Position numbers and translations under genes: made by a program. Shown here in pieces: positions 1 through 6,000 of a DNA stretch of 7,053 nt (position 1 is its first letter; the number at the start of each line of letters is the position of its first letter). The notes beneath the pieces were generated by a model. The model saw only the letters and a list, made by a program, of their open reading frames with translations, was not told the origin of the DNA and did no database searches. The DNA comes from Lachnospiraceae bacterium (GTDB lineage Bacteria > Bacillota > Clostridia > Lachnospirales > Lachnospiraceae): assembly GCA_900753685.1 (NCBI GenBank), contig CAAEAB010000115.1, positions 1 through 7,053 on the forward strand, read 5' to 3'.

Positions 1-182
1 CACATCAAAAGAACTTCAAATTCTGTATCTGCCGGAGCCGAAGTATGTGAAACCTCCACTGACACAGGAAGCGTCACTGTACACTCATTTTCTTCAGCAA
101 AGGCTTTTCCCGGAGCAGCCAGCAAGACGATTGCCAGTAAAAAGCACAACGGTCCGCCCAGTGGTTTTATTTTAAAATTCAT
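1..182 (-). CDS. Secreted protein, 5' part only; possible accessory pilin (FctB position)
   Basis: Only the first 60 codons are visible; the gene runs off the left edge. The product begins with a clear signal peptide: K4 and K6, a hydrophobic core around residues 11-23, and a probable cleavage site after A-F-A at residue 29, followed by E-E-N. The mature part starts with alternating hydrophobic residues (CTVTLPVSVEVS, then EFEVLL), as in the first strands of Gram-positive pilin domains. It follows the sortase stop by 28 bp in the same direction, so it is probably the last or a late gene of the pilus operon. In streptococcal FCT loci this slot is taken by fctB, the minor pilin anchoring the pilus base. 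That role is inferred from position only; the missing C-terminus should show whether a sorting signal exists. The ATG at 182 is chosen because it directly precedes the signal peptide and has a strong ribosome binding site upstream. Confidence 0.75.
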   Translation of the reverse strand, partial: MNFKIKPLGGPLCFLLAIVLLAAPGKAFAEENECTVTLPVSVEVSHTSAPADTEFEVLLM

Positions 183-194
183 TGTTATGTCAGC

Positions 195-203
195 CACCTC
201 CTT
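195..203 (-). promoter_or_regulatory. Ribosome binding site of the gene starting at 182
   Basis: The minus strand reads AAGGAGGTG, a near-complete match to the 16S anti-Shine-Dalgarno sequence. It lies 12 nt before the ATG at 182, slightly longer than the usual spacing, and between the sortase stop and this gene. It supports independent translation of this gene within the operon. Confidence 0.7.
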
Positions 204-210
204 CCTGAAC

Positions 211-957
211 CTACTCTTTTCTTTCCATCCGACCAAAAATAACAATGCGGCCATTTGTCTGAGCTTCTGCACAGGTCGATAATCCGATGACCTGGTTTTC
301 CGCCATCATGCCTATATCTCGATACTGGACGGCCGTCGCCTGAATACAATCCAAAAGCGGCGCTATATTTCCCTGTTCCTGAGCTGTCGGCTGATAAATA
401 ACGCTGTCAAAGGCGTCCGTCTCGACGCAGGCAAAAAGCTCAATATTGTATACACTCCCATCGAGAAGATACAAAGTTCCTGTTCGATGGGTATCAAAAT
501 ATTCCTCATCTACAAACTCGGCCACATCACCGAACATGGCCCCATTGTCCATATGATGGCCATAGAGCAAACAATAGCTGTCTGAAAAATCTCTGCTGTT
601 TCGGCTATCCATAAAAATAGAACCGGAAAGGGAGAATTCTCCATACACATCTTTATTAATATAATCCATATCCGTCTCTCCCTGGACGATTGGATAATCG
701 ATATGGGTATCATCGATGGTTACCCACCCTCGGACATCCGAGTTCAAACCCGCCAGCTCCGCCAGGGTCGGACCATCTGTTTTTCCAGGAGAGGGCTTGT
801 ATTCTAACAAATCATCAGACACAAAGGCCCCCTGATAAAGCATAGCTGTATCCCACAGGGAATATCCGCCGTACAGAAACATCACCAAAACCAATATGCC
901 TGCAATGAAGCTGAGCGCCCTGTTGCCGGCCCGGGCCAGCTTTGCCATTCTCTCCAT
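211..957 (-). CDS. Class B sortase (pilus-assembling transpeptidase)
   Basis: A complete 248-residue sortase. It would cleave pilin sorting signals between T and G and join subunits, acting at the outer face of the membrane. Residues 15-33 form one N-terminal membrane anchor. The catalytic triad is visible: H134 in YGHHMDNGAMF, C229 in LSTCAEA and R237 in NGRIVIFG. The GHHMDNGxMF and LSTC contexts are those of class B rather than class A or C enzymes, as in the FCT pilus sortase of Streptococcus pyogenes. The gene begins 9 bp after the pilin stop. No Shine-Dalgarno sequence precedes the ATG at 957, so translation is probably coupled to the pilin gene; the ATG at 948 is an alternative start that keeps the anchor. 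Its likely substrates are the neighbouring proteins ending in TTPTG and TPPTG. The class is certain; the substrate assignment is inferred from context. Confidence 0.95.
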   Translation of the reverse strand: MERMAKLARAGNRALSFIAGILVLVMFLYGGYSLWDTAMLYQGAFVSDDLLEYKPSPGKTDGPTLAELAGLNSDVRGWVTIDDTHIDYPIVQGETDMDYINKDVYGEFSLSGSIFMDSRNSRDFSDSYCLLYGHHMDNGAMFGDVAEFVDEEYFDTHRTGTLYLLDGSVYNIELFACVETDAFDSVIYQPTAQEQGNIAPLLDCIQATAVQYRDIGMMAENQVIGLSTCAEAQTNGRIVIFGRMERKE

Positions 958-966
958 GGCTATGAA

Positions 967-1998
967 TTAGTTTTCAAAATTATTTCTTTTGCGCAAAAAT
1001 ACAACGGCTAAGACCGCAGCAACAACTACCATTAGAACGTAAGGCGCAATATTCATCACGATACCGGTTGGTGTTGTCACTTCTTTTGTATTTGTAAATG
1101 CAACGGTTGTGTCTGCTGTAATAGAACCGCTCTTGCTGCCTTCAACGGTTGTTTTATAACCGTCAGAGGTGTAATCTGCTTCATCGACACTGTAAGTATC
1201 TGTCCGGGATAAGCCATGAATTGTTGCTGACTGGCCGTCTTTTAATGTAATAGTTTTGCTTTCGGCTCCGGTTACCAATGTCTCTGCTGCTCTTTGGTCG
1301 CTAAAGGTTACATAAAACCATTCTCCCTCTGCACCGGAAGCATTTATTGTAAAGCTAAAATCTTTACTCTTATCCCCCTGATTTCCCGCAACTGTCTTTG
1401 TAATCGTCACATCATAAATCTTGTCTGCCGTTGTACCGTAATCATTGGTAAACACTCCGTCATCCTTACCGTCGCCAGCAGAAGCATCCGTAAATGTATA
1501 GGCATAAATCTGATTGTCCGAATTCACATAAACATCAAAGTATTTTACTTCTGTCGAATATGTAACGCCCTCATAGCTGCCTGTGTTTTCGCTGACGTTG
1601 TAGCGATAAATGCCCGGCTCGCTAAATTTTGAATTGTCCATCGAAACCATTGTTGTGCCGACAGTTGTCGTTGTCTCTCCGATATCGCTGGCATCCGGCG
1701 CCGATGTGATTGTTCCTGCACCTTCCGCAAAATAAACGCCGCCTGCCGGTCCGGCATAAATAGCATCCTGTATAATATTCCCCTGTTCATCAAGCACGGC
1801 GTCTACAGCAGTTCCCGGTGTAATGCTGAATTGAAATGTTGCCGCCGGTGCATAATCATTCGCATCCTTTGTAATTTCTTTTGTAATGGTCACATTTTTC
1901 GGCTCATTCTCTGCAAATACCGTTGTCCCCATTGCCACCATCATTGTTCCTGCCAGCAGCATGGCTGCCAGACGCCGTAACATCTTACTCTTTTTCAT
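967..1998 (-). CDS. fctA: Major pilin, FctA/Spy0128-like, two isopeptide domains, TTPTG sorting signal
   Basis: A 343-residue cell-wall pilin, probably the shaft subunit. A signal peptide (lysine/arginine-rich N-terminus, cleavage after V-F-A at 29) leads to two beta-sandwich domains, about residues 35-190 and 195-305. Each carries the Spy0128-type set for a self-forming Lys-Asn isopeptide bond. Domain 1 has K40 (TITKEITK), E137 (YNVSEN) and N185 (VFTNDY). Domain 2 has K201 (VTITKTV), E273 (SVDEAD) and N303 (AFTNTK). The end has TTPTG (308-312), a hydrophobic span and RKRNN, forming a sorting signal close in form to the EVPTG of streptococcal FctA. I place the start at ATG 1998, preceded by AAAGGAAG at good spacing; an upstream GTG at 2016 would add six residues including that site and is unlikely. 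It lies between sipA and the sortase, as in FCT loci. Bond assignments rest on motif position and are not proven. Confidence 0.9.
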   Translation of the reverse strand: MKKSKMLRRLAAMLLAGTMMVAMGTTVFAENEPKNVTITKEITKDANDYAPAATFQFSITPGTAVDAVLDEQGNIIQDAIYAGPAGGVYFAEGAGTITSAPDASDIGETTTTVGTTMVSMDNSKFSEPGIYRYNVSENTGSYEGVTYSTEVKYFDVYVNSDNQIYAYTFTDASAGDGKDDGVFTNDYGTTADKIYDVTITKTVAGNQGDKSKDFSFTINASGAEGEWFYVTFSDQRAAETLVTGAESKTITLKDGQSATIHGLSRTDTYSVDEADYTSDGYKTTVEGSKSGSITADTTVAFTNTKEVTTPTGIVMNIAPYVLMVVVAAVLAVVFLRKRNNFEN

Positions 1999-2029
1999 AG
2001 CACTTCTTCCTTTCACTGTTTAAATATTT

Positions 2030-2485
2030 TTATAATCCTGAACGCCGAATGACCGTAATGACCTTGCCTTTAATCTCGTTTTCACAGACAGGTCCGAAAT
2101 ACCGGCTGTCCTTCGCTCCTTCCCGGTAATCACAGAGAATAAAGTATTCGTCATCGGCCAACGTCAGCGGATAGCTGACATAATCATCGTATCTCGGCGT
2201 TTTATAGTAAATATCGTTTTCTATAACGATACTACCGTTAACTTTAAGCTCGGAATCCTCCGTAATCTCCACCGAATCCCCGCCCCGGGCGACAACCCGC
2301 CCGGTATACCACTGATCATCCTTTTTAAAAACCACAACCTCGTTATTGCCGGGCTTTTTATCCAGACGATAAAACAACATTAAATCTCCCGCACTGATTC
2401 GGGGTGACATATCTTCATTCGGCATGGGACGGAGCCCAAAAATAACGCCAAATAAAATCCAGAATAACAGAATCATGAAGCTCAA
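2030..2485 (-). CDS. sipA: SipA-like catalytically dead signal peptidase homologue (main part, frame-disrupted)
   Basis: This is the body of a type I signal peptidase fold protein: a membrane span at residues 3-17 and conserved boxes. The catalytic residues are absent. The Ser box reads NEDMSPRISAGD, with Asp25 where the nucleophilic Ser of SMxP stands. The Lys box reads YTGRVVARGGD, with Gly62 where the general-base Lys of KRVxGxPGD stands. The late box CDYREGAKDSRYFGPV is kept. Streptococcal SipA, required for FCT pilus assembly and regarded as a chaperone rather than a peptidase, is known for loss of the same dyad. Residue numbers count from TTG 2485, the first possible start in this frame. 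That start has no ribosome binding site and cuts into the N-terminus. The real protein probably starts at ATG 2568 in another frame (179 residues once joined; then Asp53 and Gly90). It may therefore be made poorly or only through frame change. Confidence 0.85.
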   Translation of the reverse strand: MSFMILLFWILFGVIFGLRPMPNEDMSPRISAGDLMLFYRLDKKPGNNEVVVFKKDDQWYTGRVVARGGDSVEITEDSELKVNGSIVIENDIYYKTPRYDDYVSYPLTLADDEYFILCDYREGAKDSRYFGPVCENEIKGKVITVIRRSGL

Positions 2486-2568
2486 TCTGAAAAAAAGGAC
2501 TGAATTTCCTTCCGCCAGGCTTTCCGGCGGCGAGCCGTTTCAACGGCCTCCCTGTCTTTTTCCGCCAT
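2482..2568 (-). pseudogene. Detached N-terminus of the SipA-like protein (other frame)
   Basis: An ATG at 2568, 23 bp after the adhesin stop, has a good ribosome binding site (AAGGGG, 6-nt spacing). It opens a 28-codon frame, basic and charged, ending WRKEIQSFFSD then TGA at 2484-2482. The next membrane segment of SipA lies in the -1 frame, and the two frames overlap at a run of seven T on the coding strand. Joining them there gives WRKEIQSFF followed by FRLSFMILLFW, a natural cytoplasmic basic region leading into a membrane span. I therefore read 2568-2030 as one gene, sipA, with an apparent one-base loss. The joined length is 179 codons plus stop. A true short peptide gene is less likely. 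Confidence 0.75.
2490..2496 (-). repeat. Homopolymer T7 (coding strand) at the sipA frame break
   Basis: Seven consecutive A on the plus strand (T on the coding strand) sit exactly where the two sipA frames overlap. One more T would fuse the start at 2568 to the conserved body. Such a tract is prone to slipped-strand replication errors, transcript slippage and sequencing indels. Confidence 0.8.
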
Positions 2569-2591
2569 ATTTTCCCCTTCTGTTATATTCT

Positions 2592-5387
2592 TCAGCGAAT
2601 ACGCTTTTTCAGATACAACACCGCAAAGCAGATCATGGCTTCTACCGCGATGACCACCATTACAATAAACGGAAATACATTTCGTACAATACCCGTCGGC
2701 GGAGTGATCACTCTGCGCCATTTTGCATACAAAATATTGCTCTCCGGGTTTAATGTATCTACCTGAATCTTATCGCCATTTTTTAACAATGTCCCCGTTC
2801 CATCCGAAGCCACAGTCCATCCGATCAATTCATAACCGTCCTTTGATACCTCAGGTCCGGCAATCGTATATTCACTGTTTGGCACATCGATATTTACAGT
2901 CACCGATGTCTGTCCTTCGGCATCGACACCGCCGTTAAAATCATAGGTCAGCGTCGTACTGCGCTCTTCATCCCACCGAGCAGTCAAAACCACATCGTGG
3001 GCCGGCATGGTATAGGTATCAACGGCATAATAAATATTTCCCTCCGAATCTGTCCATCCGACAAATCCGCCAGAGCCTTCCGGCGCTGTCCATTCTTCGG
3101 GAACCTCCAGCAGCTTTGCCTCAGCTCCATCCACATAGAAGGTATTATCCCAAACAGAATTCCCCGTTCCGCTGCCCGGTTCATAAGTAATCCTATACTG
3201 GGCATCGCTGATCCACTGGGCCGTCAAGGTTGTATCCTCCGTAATCCGGGTATTAAAGTTGAACGGCTCACCGTTTCTTGTCCATCCAGCAAAGCTGTAG
3301 CCTTCACGGGTTGGATTTTCCGGTTTATCCGCCGTCTTCCCCGCGTCAAATATCTGCGGTTCAACTTCGTCCACCGCTGATTCTCCCGCATTCATATCAA
3401 AGGTTACTGTCACCTGTTTTGGCGCCCATTTTGCATAAACGACCAGATTATTTGACGGCATTGTCTGGCTAAAATCAAAGGCTTCCGTACATTCCGGGTC
3501 CTTATACCAGCCCTGGAATTCATAATATTCCTCCAGTCCCGCCGGGCGCTCCGGCACATAACCGGCATACCCATCAAGGCTCTGTTCATATTTAATGCTT
3601 TCCGACTTTACAACCCCCGCTGTGCCATTGGAATAATCCAGAGTGTAACTGTTCCTGCTGTGGCGGATTTCCAGTTTCGTGTAATCACTTACAGAGCCGC
3701 CCTCCTGACACTTCTGCCAGCTTTCCCAGGAACCGCCGCCCCACCAACTGGAAGAATATTTTCGATATGAACTGACCGTAAAACCGGTGTATTTATTTGA
3801 AAAATTAAAGGTTCCGCCGCCGCCATAGGAAGTATTTGCCAACACCCAGCTACCATCCAGTGCTTCCTTATAATGAAGTACTGCGTAATCCTTCTTATCC
3901 TGACTGTAAAATTTGATTGTCGTGGCAGTTCCTGTTCCCTCCTGGAACAGAAAGGCATCCAAAAAGGTCATTGTCGTTTTGTCGTTTCCATAGTACCAGC
4001 TATAGGTTTCCGACGGCCATGTATATCCATTGGCAGCCAGCGTTGAACCATAAAGGCCGGTAAAGGTGTAGGATTTTGTCGCATGATTCCTTCCGGTATA
4101 AAATTCATAGGTCATTAGCTGACGGTCGTAATAAACATTTAATATGGTACTTCCGTCTGCCGCCACGACGGCCGTCGTCTGTTTCTCCGAATTATAGACA
4201 AAGCCGGTATACCCCTTGCGTCTATCTCCCCTGGTCACCGAAACCTCGGAGCCGGTGTTGGCCTGTCGTATTTCACTGGCTTCATAATCGTATTTTTTAG
4301 CGTCATCCGACGCATTTTTATCATCGGTCACCTGCTGTTTCCAGAAAATAACCGTGTAACTCGTCCGGTCCGGATTCCATTTCGCATATAACGTGATATT
4401 CCCGTCCAGAGTACTTCCAAATTGAAACGTCTCTGTACATTCTGAATTCACATACCAGCCGCCAAAGCTATAGCCTGTACGGGTCGGATCGGCAGGCGCT
4501 TCTGTATGTTCACCGTTCAGCATATAGGTTGATTCTACCGCCGAGCCGTCCTGTGAATCATAGGTAATCCAATGAGCAGCCTTCACTACCGGATATAAGG
4601 TGACATCCTCCCCATTAATCGTCAGGGTTTCATCCGGCGCATCTGCCGTCGGGTCTGTCGACCAGCCGATGAGGGCTTTATTCACATCGCCCGTATTAAA
4701 AGGCACGTCCTCCGTCAATATGCTGGCCCCATCCGAGTAGGTCTGTGTATAAAGGACCTTGCTGTCCAAGGCAGTACTTGCCTTATAGAAAACGTAATAG
4801 CCTTCCTTGAACTGGGCATACAAATCGATCGTCCGACTTGAAGTCAACGCTTCCTGAACTTCCCCAAACCCGGAAAACCGCTCGCCGCCATCCCGCATCG
4901 TGTACCATCCATTGAAAATCTCATGTTCTCCGCCATCCGGCGTTTCCGGCTCGATCAGCGTTTCCCCCGCCGATAAAATCTGCGTATTTACCAGAAGATC
5001 TCCATTATAAAAATTGTAGGTACATGTATAATGGTTTTCCGGTGTGGTCACCGCATAAATCGAAAAGCTTTCCGCATCAAAGGCGACTACCTGATTTTCC
5101 GTATTCACTCCTTCAACTAATTGCGGATGGGCATCCGCATTTTCCATGTGATAAACGGAAATGTCTTCATTCCCACCCAGAGCTTCTGTCACCGCTGCAT
5201 CGGCAATTTCCACCCGAATCGCACCGGCCTCCGGCTGAAAAACATTACCGGCCGCATCATAAATGGTAATGTCATAGGCAGCCAGAACATTTTGCCCTTC
5301 AGTGTCAACCGTTACCGGATAAGCCTCCGCCACAGCATCTTCCGGCATTTTTCCGTTCAACGTAATGACTGCCTGACTATCATACAC
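2592..5387 (-). CDS. Large Listeria-Bacteroides-repeat surface adhesin, C-terminal 931 codons, TPPTG sorting signal
   Basis: This is the main part of a cell-wall-anchored adhesin, likely the tip or ancillary pilin because it holds the Cpa position in an FCT-like operon. Residues about 1-113 form a domain ending ESFSIYAV. Then come several InlB B-type (Listeria-Bacteroides) repeats, recognised by GY.F.GW followed by a YAKW-like end: GYSFGGW to LYAKW (305-337), YYEFQGW to VYAKW (621-654), GYSFAGW to LTAQW (696-725), GGFVGW to LTARW (773-805) and GYELIGW to LYAKW (851-890). More divergent copies cover 115-270. Residues 425-580 are an aromatic- and glycine-rich insert. TPPTG (895-899), a membrane span and KKRIR end the protein. 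The GTG at 5387 is only the first start codon after a stop: it has no adjacent ribosome binding site and no signal peptide. The frame continues unbroken from 5729 except for one TAG at 5405-5403. The intact protein would be 1045 residues. The ligand is unknown. Confidence 0.9.
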   Translation of the reverse strand: MYDSQAVITLNGKMPEDAVAEAYPVTVDTEGQNVLAAYDITIYDAAGNVFQPEAGAIRVEIADAAVTEALGGNEDISVYHMENADAHPQLVEGVNTENQVVAFDAESFSIYAVTTPENHYTCTYNFYNGDLLVNTQILSAGETLIEPETPDGGEHEIFNGWYTMRDGGERFSGFGEVQEALTSSRTIDLYAQFKEGYYVFYKASTALDSKVLYTQTYSDGASILTEDVPFNTGDVNKALIGWSTDPTADAPDETLTINGEDVTLYPVVKAAHWITYDSQDGSAVESTYMLNGEHTEAPADPTRTGYSFGGWYVNSECTETFQFGSTLDGNITLYAKWNPDRTSYTVIFWKQQVTDDKNASDDAKKYDYEASEIRQANTGSEVSVTRGDRRKGYTGFVYNSEKQTTAVVAADGSTILNVYYDRQLMTYEFYTGRNHATKSYTFTGLYGSTLAANGYTWPSETYSWYYGNDKTTMTFLDAFLFQEGTGTATTIKFYSQDKKDYAVLHYKEALDGSWVLANTSYGGGGTFNFSNKYTGFTVSSYRKYSSSWWGGGSWESWQKCQEGGSVSDYTKLEIRHSRNSYTLDYSNGTAGVVKSESIKYEQSLDGYAGYVPERPAGLEEYYEFQGWYKDPECTEAFDFSQTMPSNNLVVYAKWAPKQVTVTFDMNAGESAVDEVEPQIFDAGKTADKPENPTREGYSFAGWTRNGEPFNFNTRITEDTTLTAQWISDAQYRITYEPGSGTGNSVWDNTFYVDGAEAKLLEVPEEWTAPEGSGGFVGWTDSEGNIYYAVDTYTMPAHDVVLTARWDEERSTTLTYDFNGGVDAEGQTSVTVNIDVPNSEYTIAGPEVSKDGYELIGWTVASDGTGTLLKNGDKIQVDTLNPESNILYAKWRRVITPPTGIVRNVFPFIVMVVIAVEAMICFAVLYLKKRIR

Positions 5388-5402
5388 AACAGCCGTTATG
5401 CT

Positions 5403-5405
5403 CTA
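5403..5405 (-). other. In-frame amber codon interrupting the adhesin
   Basis: A TAG in the context GAG TAG AGC lies between the signal-peptide fragment and the 931-codon body. Both sides are in the same frame and form one recognisable surface protein. A C-to-T change in a CAG (Gln) codon would be enough to create it. Confidence 0.85.
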
Positions 5406-5549
5406 CTCCGGCCATTCCGTCGCCACAAATGTCTCGGACACATCTGTCTCCTGCAGCATTGTTTCATTGGAGTTGTGCGGCATTGTCTCATCGTTTTCCA
5501 CAGTGGCGGCCGTCTGGTCATCCCAGATTTCTTCCGAAGAAACTGGCGG

Positions 5550-5594
5550 TTCTGTGAGCGACTCTTCTGTGACCAACTCTTCTGTGAACGACTC
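5550..5594 (-). repeat. Three tandem 15-bp repeats in the adhesin linker
   Basis: The plus strand shows three copies of TTCTGTGAvCrACTC at 5550, 5565 and 5580, with the first six bases of a fourth at 5595. Each unit is five codons, giving ESFTE, ELVTE and ESLTE. Changes in copy number would keep the frame and only change the length of the spacer after the signal peptide. Confidence 0.85.
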
Positions 5595-5769
5595 TTCTGT
5601 TTCAAGCACAGTCTGGCCCACCGTACCGGCATCCTCAGCAAATACCGCCAGCTCCCTGCTGCAGAGCAATGACACAACCATGACCGATGCCATAAACAAT
5701 GTCAAAGATTTCTTTACTTTCCTCCGCATTTTGCACTTTCCTTTCCTAATGTGTAAGAAACTTCCAAAG

Positions 5770-5793
5770 ACCACATAATATGCGTTATGTGGT
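5770..5793 (+). repeat. Left inverted repeat / recombinase site
   Basis: It has the arms ACCACATAA and TTATGTGGT (perfect 9-bp inverted arms) around the asymmetric centre TATGCG. This is the form of a tyrosine recombinase core: two binding arms and a 6-bp crossover region. It is the exact reverse complement of 5977-6000. Read on the minus strand it is followed by CTTTGG rather than a T-run, so it should not terminate operon transcription. Confidence 0.9.
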
Positions 5794-5854
5794 TAGAAAC
5801 TGCGCAAAAAATAAATAATTGGAAAAAAAGATAATTAGAGGCGATACTCGAAGG

Positions 5855-5880
5855 CCGAAATAAAAATATTTTTAATTCGG
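5855..5880. repeat. Central 26-bp palindrome in the invertible segment
   Basis: The arms CCGAAATAAAAAT and ATTTTTAATTCGG pair at 12 of 13 positions with no loop. On the plus strand TCTGTTTTTC follows. It lies upstream of the promoter, 18 bp from the centre of the segment. It could be a regulator-binding operator, or a weak terminator that, in the ON orientation, would stop transcripts arriving from the recombinase gene. The choice between these is open. Confidence 0.55.
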
Positions 5881-5903
5881 TCTGTTTTTCGTGAGATACA
5901 TTA

Positions 5904-5932
5904 TTGAAATTTAAAATTTATTCTGATATAAT
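5904..5932 (+). promoter_or_regulatory. Strong sigma-A promoter inside the invertible segment, facing away from the pilus genes
   Basis: TTGAAA (5904-5909), a 17-bp spacer and a perfect TATAAT (5927-5932), preceded by TG one base before it (extended -10), in an AT-rich setting. The transcription start is expected near 5939. As drawn it fires toward the right inverted repeat and the 3' end of the oppositely oriented recombinase gene. After inversion about position 5885 the same promoter would drive the adhesin-sipA-pilin-sortase operon. I found no comparable promoter on the minus strand of the segment. Confidence 0.85.
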
Positions 5933-5976
5933 AATATTTGTTATTAAAAGACATATATGTAAAAGAAATTCTATTT

Positions 5977-6000
5977 ACCACATAACGCATATTATGTGGT
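5977..6000 (-). repeat. Right inverted repeat / recombinase site
   Basis: The same 24-bp site in opposite orientation: arms ACCACATAA and TTATGTGGT around CGCATA on the plus strand. The identity with the left copy stops at the 24-bp boundary on both sides. It lies between the promoter cassette and the recombinase stop codon. Confidence 0.9.

Larger units (their letters stand above)
5403..5729 (-). pseudogene. N-terminal fragment of the adhesin: signal peptide and Glu/Thr-rich linker, cut by TAG
   Basis: These are 108 codons in the same frame as the large adhesin downstream. ATG 5729 is chosen because AGGAAAG lies 6 nt upstream; a GTG at 5774 would extend into the inverted repeat and place 15 residues before the signal peptide. 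The product starts with MRRKVKK, a hydrophobic stretch to about residue 22, an unusual R25-E26 and a likely cleavage site after VFA at 31. An acidic, Thr/Ser-rich, low-complexity linker with five-residue repeats follows. It ends WPE then TAG, and five sense codons later the adhesin frame resumes. On its own it would be a secreted 77-residue linker with no anchor, which makes little sense as a gene. I read it as the 5' end of the adhesin gene, first in the pilus operon and 40 bp beyond the left inverted repeat. Confidence 0.8.
5770..6000. mobile_element. Invertible promoter cassette (putative phase switch of the pilus operon)
   Basis: Two perfect 24-bp inverted copies of one site (5770-5793 and 5977-6000) enclose 183 bp of very AT-rich DNA (5794-5976) with no gene. 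It contains one strong promoter on the plus strand and a central palindrome. A complete tyrosine recombinase gene ends 8 bp to the right, and the pilus operon starts 40 bp to the left. This is the layout of known inversion switches such as fimS with fimB/fimE. Inversion would turn the promoter toward the pilus operon, with the expected transcription start near 5830 and a leader of about 100 nt before ATG 5729. In the orientation given, the promoter points away, so the state is inferred to be OFF. Inversion itself is inferred, not seen. Confidence 0.85.

Noticed and set aside
1294..1632. 112-codon plus-strand open frame inside the pilin gene
   Set aside because: It is a shadow of the pilin coding sequence with no signal, motif or start signals.
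1999..2016. Longer pilin start at GTG 2016
   Set aside because: Its added codons include the ribosome binding site of ATG 1998, which gives a standard signal peptide.
2030..2485. Active type I signal peptidase
   Set aside because: Both the Ser and Lys of the catalytic dyad are replaced (Asp and Gly).
5403..5405. TAG read as pyrrolysine or as a reassigned codon
   Set aside because: The sortase gene in the same operon ends with TAG as a genuine stop, and nothing in the window suggests a suppressor system. A nonsense change or sequence error is simpler.
5655..5670. Lipoprotein signal (SLLC) in the adhesin signal peptide
   Set aside because: The residue before Cys is Leu, not Gly/Ala/Ser, and a better signal peptidase I site (VFA then EDA) follows. 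The protein also has a C-terminal wall-sorting signal.
5121..5672. 183-codon open frame on the plus strand
   Set aside because: It lies antisense to the well-supported adhesin gene, spans the TAG region, has a His/Arg/Cys-rich composition without recognisable domains, and has no evident ribosome binding site.
5730..5774. Longer adhesin start at GTG 5774
   Set aside because: It would begin inside the left inverted repeat and put 15 residues before a normal signal peptide. ATG 5729 has its own ribosome binding site.
5826..5856. Minus-strand promoter in the cassette (TTTCGG, 17 bp, TAATTA)
   Set aside because: Both hexamers match the consensus poorly. It is far weaker than the plus-strand promoter.
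5770..6000. CRISPR array or insertion sequence
   Set aside because: There are only two repeat copies, inverted rather than direct, with no transposase between them. The recombinase lies outside the repeats.
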